NCBI GenBank assembly: GCA_050954785.1
Contig: JBPBQO010000035.1
Coordinates: forward strand, 9,481-73,480
DNA length: 64,000 bases
Source: Lichenicola sp050954785
GTDB taxonomy: Bacteria; Pseudomonadota; Alphaproteobacteria; Acetobacterales; Acetobacteraceae
Direction of reading: 5' to 3'
A program made the position numbers and the translations under genes. Below the pieces are notes generated by a model that had not been told where the DNA came from, made no database searches, and saw only the letters and a program-made list of their open reading frames with translations. Positions 27,026-34,923 of the stretch are shown here, one piece after another. The number at the start of each line of letters is the position of its first letter. Position 1 is the first letter of the stretch.

Positions 27026-27697
27026 TCAGAACCGGTAGCCGATGCCCAGGCCGACCACCGTGGGGTCGAGCGAAGTCCTGGCACGGATCGCGCCGCCATT
27101 GATCCGTGCGCGGGTGTTCAGGAACATCTGCTTGGCGTCGACATTCAGGAACCAGTGCCCGGTCAGATTGTAGTCGGCGCCGATCTGCACCGTCGGCCCC
27201 ACGGTGGTCTCGAATCCGACCGAGGTGACGGTCGGACGCGACGGCGACGTGTCGTAGAACCAGGCGACGGTCAGGCCGGCACCGACATACGGGCTGAAGC
27301 GGGCGTGCGGCATGAAATGGTACTGCAAGGTCAGCGTCGGCGGCAGGACGTAGGTGCTGCCGACATCGACATGCCCGAGCGCCGTGGCCGATGCGGATAC
27401 CTCGTGGCGGGTGCTGGCGGCGATCAGTTCGAGCGCCAGGTGATCGGTGAGGAAGTAGGAAAGATCCACCTCCGGGGCGACCTGGTTGCTGGTATGCACC
27501 GAGCCGCCGAGACTGGTGGAACTCGACAGGTTTTCCGGCAGCACGCCGATCGCACGCAGCCTGACCATGAAGGTGCCGGCCTGCTTGCCGACCGGTGCCG
27601 GGTCGTTCGGGTCGGCGGCGCGGGCCAGGCTTTTCGGCGAGACAGCGATGATGGCGGACAGCAACGCCATCGACAGCAACAAGGAACGACAGGACAT
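27026..27697 (-). CDS. ompW: OmpW-family outer-membrane protein
   Basis: A 223-residue small beta-barrel. A signal peptide (MSCRSLLLSMALLSAII to LARAAD) is followed by OmpW hallmarks: GTFMVRLRAIGVLPE, YFLTDHLALELIAAS, LPPTLTLQYHF, FSPYVGAGLTVAWFY, and the terminal LGIGYRF with a final Phe. OmpW is an eight-stranded barrel with a hydrophobic channel and in E. coli is FNR-activated under oxygen limitation; a FNR-like site lies about 60 bases upstream here. The ATG at 27697 has a GAAAG site 8 bases before it. Confidence 0.87.
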   Translation of the reverse strand: MSCRSLLLSMALLSAIIAVSPKSLARAADPNDPAPVGKQAGTFMVRLRAIGVLPENLSSSTSLGGSVHTSNQVAPEVDLSYFLTDHLALELIAASTRHEVSASATALGHVDVGSTYVLPPTLTLQYHFMPHARFSPYVGAGLTVAWFYDTSPSRPTVTSVGFETTVGPTVQIGADYNLTGHWFLNVDAKQMFLNTRARINGGAIRARTSLDPTVVGLGIGYRF

Positions 27698-27757
27698 CGA
27701 TTGATCTTTCGGAACACGCCGGTGTCCGGAACAGATCATCGATGGCGTCCGGCTGCC

Positions 27758-27771
27758 TTGACCTGGATCAA
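27758..27771. promoter_or_regulatory. FNR box between ompW and the FNR-type gene
   Basis: TTGACCTGGATCAA matches the TTGAT-N4-ATCAA FNR consensus at nine of ten half-site bases. It lies 60 bases upstream of ompW and 64 bases upstream of the regulator start, so it could serve both divergent genes, including autoregulation. Confidence 0.72.
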
Positions 27772-27835
27772 GCCATGACGCTAACGCCGGCGCTCACGAA
27801 TGCGCTACCCTCACGTTCGAACTGGAGGGTTCTTA

Positions 27836-28579
27836 TTGTCAGAGACAGGTTTATTGCGGCGGACGGCCATCATCATACCGATCGGCCGACCCGGAGCCTG
27901 CTTTTCCTGCGAGATCCGTCCGCTCAGCGTCTGCAGCGCGATCGAGGAGCAGGACCTGACACGGCTGGCGGCACTCGCGGTGGCGATGAAGATTCCAGCC
28001 GGACAGGGTTTCATCGGCGAAGGCGAGCCGGCGAGCGACTTCTTCAACATCACCTCCGGCACGGTGAAGCTGTTCAAGCTGCTGGCCGACGGTCGCCGGC
28101 AGATCACCGGATTTGCCGATGCCGGGCTGTTCCTCGGTCTTGCCGCCGGGCAGCGATACGGGTTCAGCGCGGAAGCGGTCGACGACGTCACGGCCTGCCG
28201 CTTTTCACGGACCCGGCTGCGGACCTTCATGCAGGACGCACCGCAGATGGAGGAGCGGCTGTTGCAGGCTGCCTCCAGCGAACTCATGACGGCGCAGGAG
28301 CAGATGCTGCTGCTCGGGCGCAAGACCGCGCGCGAGCGGGTGGCGAGCTTCCTGTCGATGCGAGCGGACATCGTGGCCACCTGCGCAGCGGCGACCGACC
28401 GGGTGGCGCTGCCGATGACGCGCGCCGACATCGCCGACTATCTCGGGCTGACGATCGAGACGGTGAGCCGGACGCTGACCCGCCTGCGTGGTGACGGGCT
28501 GATCGAGGTGCATGCCGACCATAGCCTGAACATCCTGCAACGCAGCCGGCTGGACTCGATCGCCTCCGGCGCCGGCTGA
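27836..28579 (+). CDS. FNR/FnrL-type oxygen-responsive transcriptional regulator
   Basis: A 247-residue Crp/FNR-family regulator. Three N-terminal cysteines (C22, C25, C33; C-x2-C-x7-C) plus C121 in DDVTACRF match the FnrL/FnrN pattern for an O2-labile [4Fe-4S] cluster. The cNMP-binding fold follows, then a long dimer helix, then an HTH whose recognition helix reads TIETVSRTLTRL; its E-x2-S-R is the FNR-type specificity for TTGAT. The start is a TTG at 27836, with GGAGG about 8 bases upstream; an ATG at 27800 would lack a ribosome site. Two FNR boxes are visible nearby, upstream of ompW and of cyoB. Confidence 0.88.
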   Translation: MSETGLLRRTAIIIPIGRPGACFSCEIRPLSVCSAIEEQDLTRLAALAVAMKIPAGQGFIGEGEPASDFFNITSGTVKLFKLLADGRRQITGFADAGLFLGLAAGQRYGFSAEAVDDVTACRFSRTRLRTFMQDAPQMEERLLQAASSELMTAQEQMLLLGRKTARERVASFLSMRADIVATCAAATDRVALPMTRADIADYLGLTIETVSRTLTRLRGDGLIEVHADHSLNILQRSRLDSIASGAG

Positions 28580-28589
28580 ACGGACGGCC

Positions 28590-30578
28590 TCACGCACCGA
28601 CAGGCGCCAGCGCCATCACCCGCAGGCGGTGAAGCTGCTCGATGCGGGCGACCTCCGCCTTCGGCACGATGTAGCCGATATCGTCGTTGCAGGACCGGAC
28701 GATGAAGGTCGCGATCGCCGCGAACAGGGTCAGCCCCACCATCCACCAGATGTGCCAGACCAGGCCGAACCCGGTGAACCCCAGCAACACGCCGATGATG
28801 AAGCCGGCAGGCGTGTTTCGGGGCATGTGGATGTCGGAATAGACCGGGGTGTCGCGTGCCTCGAGGCCGCGATTCTTGACCTCGTTGAATGCGTCCAGTC
28901 CGCTGATCCTGGGCAATACGGCGAAGTTGTAGAAGGGCGGCGGCGAGGAGGTCGACCATTCCAGCGTGCGGCCGTCCCAGGGATCACCGGTGACGTCGAG
29001 GTTGCGGTTGCGCTGGATGATGCTCACCACCAGTCCGATGACGGTGCACAGGATGCCGCAGGCCACGATCACCGCGCCGACGAGGGCCACCTGCAGGTAG
29101 GGGGTCCAGGCCGGGTTGTCGTAATGGTTCATGCGACGGGTCATGCCCATGAAGCCGAGCGCGTAGAGCGGCATGAAGGCGATCGTGAAGCCGACCAGCC
29201 AGCACCAGAACGTGGCCTTGCCCCAGCCTTCGTGCAGCCTGAAGCCGAACACCTTGGGAAACCAGTAGGTGAGACCGGCCAGATAGCCGAACACCACGCC
29301 GCCGATGATGACGTTATGGAAATGGGCGATCAGGAACAGGCTGTTGTGCAGCACGAAGTCCGAGGCCGGGATCGCCAGCATGACGCCGGTCATGCCGCCT
29401 ATGGTGAAGGTCACCATGAAGCCGAGCACCCAGAGCATCATGGAATTATAGCGGATGCTGCCGCGATACATGGTGAACAGCCAGTTGAAGATCTTCACCC
29501 CGGTCGGAATGGCGATCATCATGGTGGTGATGCCGAAGAACGCATTCACGTTGGCGCCCGAGCCCATCGTGAAGAAATGGTGCAGCCAGACGATCAGCGA
29601 CAGCACGGTGATCGAGATGGTCGCGTAGACCATGGCCTTATAGCCGAACAGGCGCTTGCGGCTGAAGGTCGGAACGATCTCGGAATAGATGCCGAAGGCC
29701 GGCAGGATCAGGATGTACACCTCAGGATGGCCCCAGGCCCAGATAAGGTTGACGTACATCATCGGGTTCCCACCAAGCTCGTTGGTGAAGAAATGCATGC
29801 CGAGATAACGATCGAGTGCCAGCATCGCGAACGTTGCGGTCAGGATCGGGAACGTTGCCAGGATCAGGATGACCGAGCAGAACGTGGTCCAGGTGAACAC
29901 CGGCATGCGCATCCAGGTCATGCCCGGCGCGCGCATCTTCACGATGGTCACAAAGAAGTTCACGCCGGTCAGCAGCGTGCCGAGGCCGGTGAGCTGCAGG
30001 CTCCACAAATAGTAGTCGACGCCGACGCCCGGGCTGAACTTCAGTTCGGACAGCGGCGGATAGGCGAGCCAGCCGACCTGGCCGAACTCGCCGATCACCA
30101 GCGAGACGTTGACCAGGATCGCGCCGGCGGCGGTCAGCCAGAAGGACAGCGAGTTCAGGAACGGGAACGCGACGTCGCGGGCGCCGATCTGCAGCGGCAT
30201 GGCGACGTTCATCAGCCCGATCATGAACGGCATCGCCATGAAGAAGATCATGATGGTGCCGTGGGCCGTGAAGATCTGGTCATAATGATGCGGCGGCAGG
30301 AATCCCGGAGCGCCGCCGTGGGCCATGGCCTGCTGCATGCGCATCAGGATCGCGTCGGAGAAGCCACGCACCAGCATCAGGATCGCGACGACGATGTACA
30401 TCACGCCGATGCGCTTGTGGTCCACCGAGGTGATCCACTCGCTCCAGAGGTAGCGCCACTGGCGGAACCAGGTGATCGCCGCCAGCACGGCGACGACCAG
30501 CAGCCCCATGAAGACCGCCGCACCCATGATGATGGGCTGGTCGTAAGGAATATCCGAAAGGGTAAGCTTGCCGAGCAT
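28590..30578 (-). CDS. cyoB: Cytochrome bo3-type ubiquinol oxidase subunit I
   Basis: A 662-residue heme-copper oxidase subunit I that reduces O2 to water and pumps protons. It is the same length as E. coli CyoB (663 aa) and aligns from the first residue (MLGKLTLSDIPY). The quinol-site residues R71, D75, H98 and Q101 (RGFSDAI, PPHHYDQI) are all kept. The heme/CuB ligands are TAHGTIM, WGHPEVYIL (His-Tyr pair), WLHHFF and LIAHFHNVI. About 15 membrane helices are present. The ribosome site is AGGAG. Oddly, no cyoA, cyoC or cyoD adjoins it: upstream is a chaperone operon, downstream the FNR gene. Confidence 0.92.
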   Translation of the reverse strand: MLGKLTLSDIPYDQPIIMGAAVFMGLLVVAVLAAITWFRQWRYLWSEWITSVDHKRIGVMYIVVAILMLVRGFSDAILMRMQQAMAHGGAPGFLPPHHYDQIFTAHGTIMIFFMAMPFMIGLMNVAMPLQIGARDVAFPFLNSLSFWLTAAGAILVNVSLVIGEFGQVGWLAYPPLSELKFSPGVGVDYYLWSLQLTGLGTLLTGVNFFVTIVKMRAPGMTWMRMPVFTWTTFCSVILILATFPILTATFAMLALDRYLGMHFFTNELGGNPMMYVNLIWAWGHPEVYILILPAFGIYSEIVPTFSRKRLFGYKAMVYATISITVLSLIVWLHHFFTMGSGANVNAFFGITTMMIAIPTGVKIFNWLFTMYRGSIRYNSMMLWVLGFMVTFTIGGMTGVMLAIPASDFVLHNSLFLIAHFHNVIIGGVVFGYLAGLTYWFPKVFGFRLHEGWGKATFWCWLVGFTIAFMPLYALGFMGMTRRMNHYDNPAWTPYLQVALVGAVIVACGILCTVIGLVVSIIQRNRNLDVTGDPWDGRTLEWSTSSPPPFYNFAVLPRISGLDAFNEVKNRGLEARDTPVYSDIHMPRNTPAGFIIGVLLGFTGFGLVWHIWWMVGLTLFAAIATFIVRSCNDDIGYIVPKAEVARIEQLHRLRVMALAPVGA

Positions 30579-30625
30579 GGTCCACTCCTGTCAGGGAGGT
30601 GAACCACGCCGATTTCATGTGCGCC

Positions 30626-30639
30626 TTGATTCAGATCAA
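30626..30639. promoter_or_regulatory. Perfect FNR box upstream of cyoB
   Basis: TTGATTCAGATCAA is an exact TTGAT-N4-ATCAA match. Its nearer edge is 47 bases before the cyoB ATG, in the 84-base gap after the DUF1266 gene. It is probably bound by the FNR-type protein encoded at 27836. Confidence 0.82.
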
Positions 30640-30662
30640 CACCCCGATCAACGGATCGACGG

Positions 30663-31430
30663 TCAGCGCTCCAACGACCAGACCGGCGCTCCCACTACCG
30701 CCTGAGCGACCGGTCTCGGGACCTCAAGACCGCCGATCCTCCACGGAAGCCTGCGCCAGGGACTGGATGCGTCTTCGAGAAGCTGCGCCACGGTATCATC
30801 GGTCTGGTCATGCCGATCGTCGCCAGTCCAGACAGCACTGGCCAACATATAATCGGTTGCAAAATCAACCCACGAGGTGAAATTACGCTGAACATCAGCG
30901 GCCATATCGGTAAGGTATCGCCACGCATCGTCGTGGCCTAGCCAGCCAAGCACCAGCCCGCAGCGTACCAGCATCACGGCACGGGCGGCGTCGAATGCGA
31001 GAAGGTTGCCGCCACGAATACCGTGCCAATCGGCTTGCACCGCGTCGAGCCGCCACAGCTCGTTCAGTGCCGAGGAGTTTTCCAACCCGGCCTCACGAAA
31101 TTCCTCCCGCCGGGCCGCGATCGCCGGGCGCCGCATCAGGCTGTATTGGCGGATGCGGTACCTGAACGGGACGCGGTGTCCGCCGGAAGCCAGACTGTTA
31201 AGCCCCTCGGCAAGTTCCCGGGCAGTCTCGATTCCCCACGCCTGGTTGCACAGCTTCGTGGCGGCCAGCCGCTGTTCGGCATCGACCAGGATCGAATCCA
31301 CGGGTAGTCGGTGTTGCACGTGGTATGACGCGCCGATGGCGTATGCCCAGTGCTGGACCTGGCTCCACGCCGGATCCGGACCCGATATGATCGAGTAACG
31401 CGTGGCCGTGTCAGGGTCCTGCGCCGTCAC
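30663..31430 (-). CDS. DUF1266-family protein (YbeR/YbeU-like)
   Basis: A 255-residue protein. The sequence features WGIETARELAEGLNSLASGGHR, AFDAARAVMLVRCGLVLGWL and QRNFTSWVDFATDYMLASAVW match the DUF1266 family. In E. coli, ybeR/ybeU of this family sit beside hscC and djlB/djlC, and the same three-part set is present here. The start overlaps the J-protein stop (ATGA). The function is not known; it may be a client or cofactor of HscC. Confidence 0.8.
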   Translation of the reverse strand: MTAQDPDTATRYSIISGPDPAWSQVQHWAYAIGASYHVQHRLPVDSILVDAEQRLAATKLCNQAWGIETARELAEGLNSLASGGHRVPFRYRIRQYSLMRRPAIAARREEFREAGLENSSALNELWRLDAVQADWHGIRGGNLLAFDAARAVMLVRCGLVLGWLGHDDAWRYLTDMAADVQRNFTSWVDFATDYMLASAVWTGDDRHDQTDDTVAQLLEDASSPWRRLPWRIGGLEVPRPVAQAVVGAPVWSLER

Positions 31431-32674
31431 TTGCTGTCCTCGATGCTGTAGTTGTGCACTGGCGACATCGTTCCATCGGCGTAGGTCAGTTGGATGGCGA
31501 AGGTTTTCAGTGTTTCAGGAACGTCGATCGCCGTTTTCGTCTCCGGATGGACCGGTTGCGGGTAAGCGCGAACGGCAGGAAGCGGAAACTCCTCAGTCGG
31601 CAGAGCCTCGTCCAGACCGTAATGCACGGACTTCAACGCGATATCGCTGCCGATCAGCCTGGAAAAATCAATCGACATGTGGCCGTTGATACGTTGGACC
31701 GCGATCCATCGATCGTCGGTGGTGTCCAGCACCTGGCGCGCTTCGATTAGGCCCGGTGGCGGGGCTGGAGGCGCAGTCAGCGTCTGATAGACAAGAACCA
31801 GCAAGGAAGCGCCAGCGCCGATCAGCAAGGCGAGCGTTTGAGGCTGCCGACCGAACCGGACCAGCCGTCGGCGCCACCCGGTCGGGGGCGAAGGAACGAA
31901 TGCAGGGGCAGCTTGCACAACGGGGACCGGCCTGCCAACAACAAGCGGTTCGCCCTCCACTCCTTCGCGCACCGCTGCGAGGCTACGCGCATCGAAACGA
32001 TCGAGCAGGAATTGCCCATGCATGAGCAGCTCCTGCATCAGTGTCCGGGCCTGGTCCTTTCCGGAATGATCGAGCAACGGCACCGGCGGCTGCGCACCCG
32101 ACCGAAGAAGCGATGCGGCGATCGAGCCGGGTACGTCTGCCGCCGCCTGAAGGGATCGAAACCAATCCTCGGCAGCAATACGGGCGGAAAGAACCGCGTG
32201 CTTCTCTGGATCGGCACGAGCCGACGGTCCTGTCGCGTCACGCCAGTCGAACCGCCTGACCAGGTGGTTGAAAAGGGCTGACCCGAGCGTTCGATCGAGC
32301 GCCACCTTGCCGAACAACACGACGTCCGCCGCCTCGATGACCGCCGATCCCGGAAGATGTTCATCGAACAACCGATCGACGAGCGCGATCGCACCCGGAC
32401 CGTCCCCAGCCACACGATACGCGAGCAACGCGTGCTCGAAGGCTTCGGCACGTTCGGACGCATCGCCGTCGGATACGCTCGCCGGTCCCGGCGCCGCAGT
32501 CCGCGCCTGCATGATCGCCTCGAACGCCTGCCGAAGGGTCTGGAAGCCTTCCGGATCTCGTTCCGGATCCGCCGCCTTCAAGGCCCGGGCGTATGCCCTG
32601 CGGATAGCAGCCATGTCGTCCGTCGGCACGATCCCGAGACGGCTCCAACACGCATCCATCGTCAGGACCGTCAT
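31427..32674 (-). CDS. J-domain-like co-chaperone, DjlB/DjlC-type, membrane-anchored
   Basis: A 415-residue protein. Residues 1-55 look like a J domain (CWSRLGI, IRRAYARALKAADPERDPEGFQTLRQAFEAIM), but the canonical HPD tripeptide is not visible; the loop reads DPERDPE. A single membrane helix lies around residues 280-300 (LALLIGAGASLLVLVYQTL), followed by a ~110-residue C-terminal part. The start overlaps the hscC stop (ATGA) and the end overlaps the DUF1266 start. The predicted role is a dedicated partner of HscC at the inner membrane. Confidence 0.78.
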   Translation of the reverse strand: MTVLTMDACWSRLGIVPTDDMAAIRRAYARALKAADPERDPEGFQTLRQAFEAIMQARTAAPGPASVSDGDASERAEAFEHALLAYRVAGDGPGAIALVDRLFDEHLPGSAVIEAADVVLFGKVALDRTLGSALFNHLVRRFDWRDATGPSARADPEKHAVLSARIAAEDWFRSLQAAADVPGSIAASLLRSGAQPPVPLLDHSGKDQARTLMQELLMHGQFLLDRFDARSLAAVREGVEGEPLVVGRPVPVVQAAPAFVPSPPTGWRRRLVRFGRQPQTLALLIGAGASLLVLVYQTLTAPPAPPPGLIEARQVLDTTDDRWIAVQRINGHMSIDFSRLIGSDIALKSVHYGLDEALPTEEFPLPAVRAYPQPVHPETKTAIDVPETLKTFAIQLTYADGTMSPVHNYSIEDSK

Positions 32675-34365
32675 TTCGGACTTTCCGCAGCCGCGACTGC
32701 ATGCGACAGCGCAGCAGCGGCAATGAGAATCTTGTCGCTATCCTGACTTTCCAGCGCTGCATCGAATGCGGAGGTGGCGTCCGCCAGCACCTTCCGCACG
32801 TTTCCTAAAGAAGCCTCATGCAGTCGCTCGGCGCGCGCCAGCAGCAGGCGGTTGCTCGCTGCGTCACGCGGCGCGAGCTTCAACGGCGCAAGAGCCACCA
32901 ACCGCTCCTTCACCTGCTCGGCACTCAGCACGCCGGCATGCTGCTCGATCAGCACGCGCTCCATGACATTGTCGACCATGCTTCGGGCCGTCACTTCCAA
33001 CAGCCCGTTGATGTCATACGTGAACCGTATTTCTATTTCCTGTTCCCGCGACCTGCGCGGTGCAAGCTCGAGCGTCAGGTCGCCAAGCCGGATGTTGTCC
33101 TTCACCAGCCGACTTTCCCCCTGGTAGATCCGAACCACGACACGACGCTGAAAATCAGCAACCGGAGACACCGTCTGGGTGCGACTGACCGGCACGACCG
33201 TATTGCGTTCGATGACCGGCAGCAGACGGCCGGCTCCGCTGCCCTCCACCACCTCGATGCCGAGGGTATAGGGTGCGACATCGGTCAACACGACATCGTC
33301 GAGTGCAATATCGCGCATCTTCAGCCCGGCCTGCACTGCAGCCCCGAGCGCCACCGCTTGATCCGGATCGATCGTCTGCAGCGGCAGGCGCCCGAACAAC
33401 GTGGCGGCGAGACGCCGCACGCTCGGCATGCGTGTCGCCCCCCCGACCAGAACCACGGCTGCCAGGCTTTCCACCCTGATCCGACTATCGGCGAGAGCAC
33501 GAGCTACGGGCTGGCGAAGCCTGTCGAACAGCGGCTTGCCGATGGCCATGAAGCCTTCCGCATCGAGCATGGCGCTGAAGCTCCGACCGCCCGTGTCGAT
33601 CCGAAGCTGCACTTGGTCGAAAACGGAAAGCCCGCGCCGTGCCGTTTCTGCCTGGTTTCGCAGCCGCGCCGAAAGTCGGGCGAACTCTGGATCCGTCACT
33701 TCCGGCATCGGTAAACCGGTGGTTCGCGCAAACCACGACATGATCGCGGTGTCGAAATCCTCGCCGCCGAGGAAATTGTCGCCGGCGGTCGCGCGTACTT
33801 CGATGACCCCATCGAACAGGTCGATCACGGAGACGTCGAAGGTTCCGCCACCGAGATCGAAGACCAGAATTTCCCCGTCACGTCCTTGCTTGTGCTCGTG
33901 CAGGCCGTAGGCAAGAGCTGCTGCGGTGGGCTCGTTCAGCAGCCGTTCGACGCGCAGATCGGCCAGTTCGCCTGCGACCCGTGTGGCCTGTCGCTGCGAG
34001 TCGCTGAAGTAGGCAGGAACGGTGATCACAGCCTCATCGACCGTAATACCGAGAAACGCTTCCGCATCCGCCTTCAAAGACCGCAGCACGAAAGAAGATA
34101 ATTCCTCCGGCCGGAACGGTCGGTCGCCCAGCATCGTCGAGCGCCCCGTGCCCATGCTGCGCTTGAACGCCGCCACGGTATGAAGGGGGTGGCTTGTCAG
34201 GCGTTCACGCGCCGGTTCCCCGACCAGTATCTCGCCGGTCGTATCGAGGCTGACCACCGAAGGGGTCAGAAATTTGCCCAGGGAGTTGGGCACCAGGGAC
34301 GCCCGCCCATCATGCCAGACCGATGCGAGGCTGTTGGTCGTCCCGAGATCGATGCCGATGATCAT
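32671..34365 (-). CDS. hscC: Hsp70-family chaperone HscC
   Basis: A 564-residue Hsp70. The ATPase domain has IGIDLGTTNS, LLNEPTAAALAYGL, ILVFDLGGGTFDVSVIDL and VVLVGGATRMPSVR; the substrate-binding domain begins near VLTDVAPYTLGIEV. It is shorter than DnaK, lacking a full lid, and matches HscC length. The first ATG of the homologous region (MIIGIDLG) is used. Co-occurrence with a J-like protein and DUF1266 repeats the E. coli hscC neighbourhood. It likely acts on a narrow client set rather than as the general chaperone. Confidence 0.88.
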   Translation of the reverse strand: MIIGIDLGTTNSLASVWHDGRASLVPNSLGKFLTPSVVSLDTTGEILVGEPARERLTSHPLHTVAAFKRSMGTGRSTMLGDRPFRPEELSSFVLRSLKADAEAFLGITVDEAVITVPAYFSDSQRQATRVAGELADLRVERLLNEPTAAALAYGLHEHKQGRDGEILVFDLGGGTFDVSVIDLFDGVIEVRATAGDNFLGGEDFDTAIMSWFARTTGLPMPEVTDPEFARLSARLRNQAETARRGLSVFDQVQLRIDTGGRSFSAMLDAEGFMAIGKPLFDRLRQPVARALADSRIRVESLAAVVLVGGATRMPSVRRLAATLFGRLPLQTIDPDQAVALGAAVQAGLKMRDIALDDVVLTDVAPYTLGIEVVEGSGAGRLLPVIERNTVVPVSRTQTVSPVADFQRRVVVRIYQGESRLVKDNIRLGDLTLELAPRRSREQEIEIRFTYDINGLLEVTARSMVDNVMERVLIEQHAGVLSAEQVKERLVALAPLKLAPRDAASNRLLLARAERLHEASLGNVRKVLADATSAFDAALESQDSDKILIAAAALSHAVAAAESPK

Positions 34366-34611
34366 CGCGGGCCGGACGCCGCCGAGCCGGTCCGGATGCA
34401 CAGGACCAACTGCATCGCGATTTTCCCTACCCCGAGCATTGACCGGCCGTTCGCCACCATTGGCGCGATAATGCCCTGGTATCGACCCTGTGGCGATCCT
34501 GGTCAGCCATGGAGCCCAGTGGCGGTTTCCCCAATGCCGCGTTCATGCCGACGCGGCTCAGGAACGAGCTACAGACACCATGCCTGCGCTCAAAAAGGAA
34601 AACGCAATCCT
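34366..34611. other. Gap between hscC and nirD
   Basis: About 245 bases that should hold the hscC promoter and the 3' end of the nitrate operon on the same strand. I see no clear terminator or coding frame. Confidence 0.35.
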
Positions 34612-34923
34612 CTACGCCATCGCCATTTCGACGACCATCATCCCGTCCTGCACCCTGACCGGCACGACGGTGATCGAGCAGTCCGGCCCTGCCCCGGTGC
34701 GCAGGTCGAACACCCGGTCGTGCAGCGGGCACATGACGGTATGGGTGCCGGTCAGTCCATCCGCCAGTGGTCCGCCCCGGTGCGGGCAGGTCGGCTGGGT
34801 GGCGTACACCTCGCCGCCATGCAGGTGGAACACCGCCAGGGTGCGGTCGCCGACGACCATGTTGCGGCCTTCGCCGACCGGGATCTGGCTGAGCGGGCCG
34901 ATGCTGTGGCTGTCGATCATCAC
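34612..34923 (-). CDS. nirD: Nitrite reductase small subunit (NirD, Rieske-type)
   Basis: A 103-residue protein with a Rieske [2Fe-2S] motif: CPHRGG and CPLHD. This is the NirD subunit of the NAD(P)H-dependent assimilatory nitrite reductase. The start overlaps the nirB stop (ATGATG around 34918-34923). It is the last gene of the nitrate/nitrite operon. Confidence 0.9.
   Translation of the reverse strand: MMIDSHSIGPLSQIPVGEGRNMVVGDRTLAVFHLHGGEVYATQPTCPHRGGPLADGLTGTHTVMCPLHDRVFDLRTGAGPDCSITVVPVRVQDGMMVVEMAMA

Noticed and set aside
28629..30602. Very long open frame on the plus strand opposite cyoB
   Set aside because: It is antisense to a perfectly conserved CyoB and is His/Asp/Arg-rich in the way high-GC antisense frames usually are.
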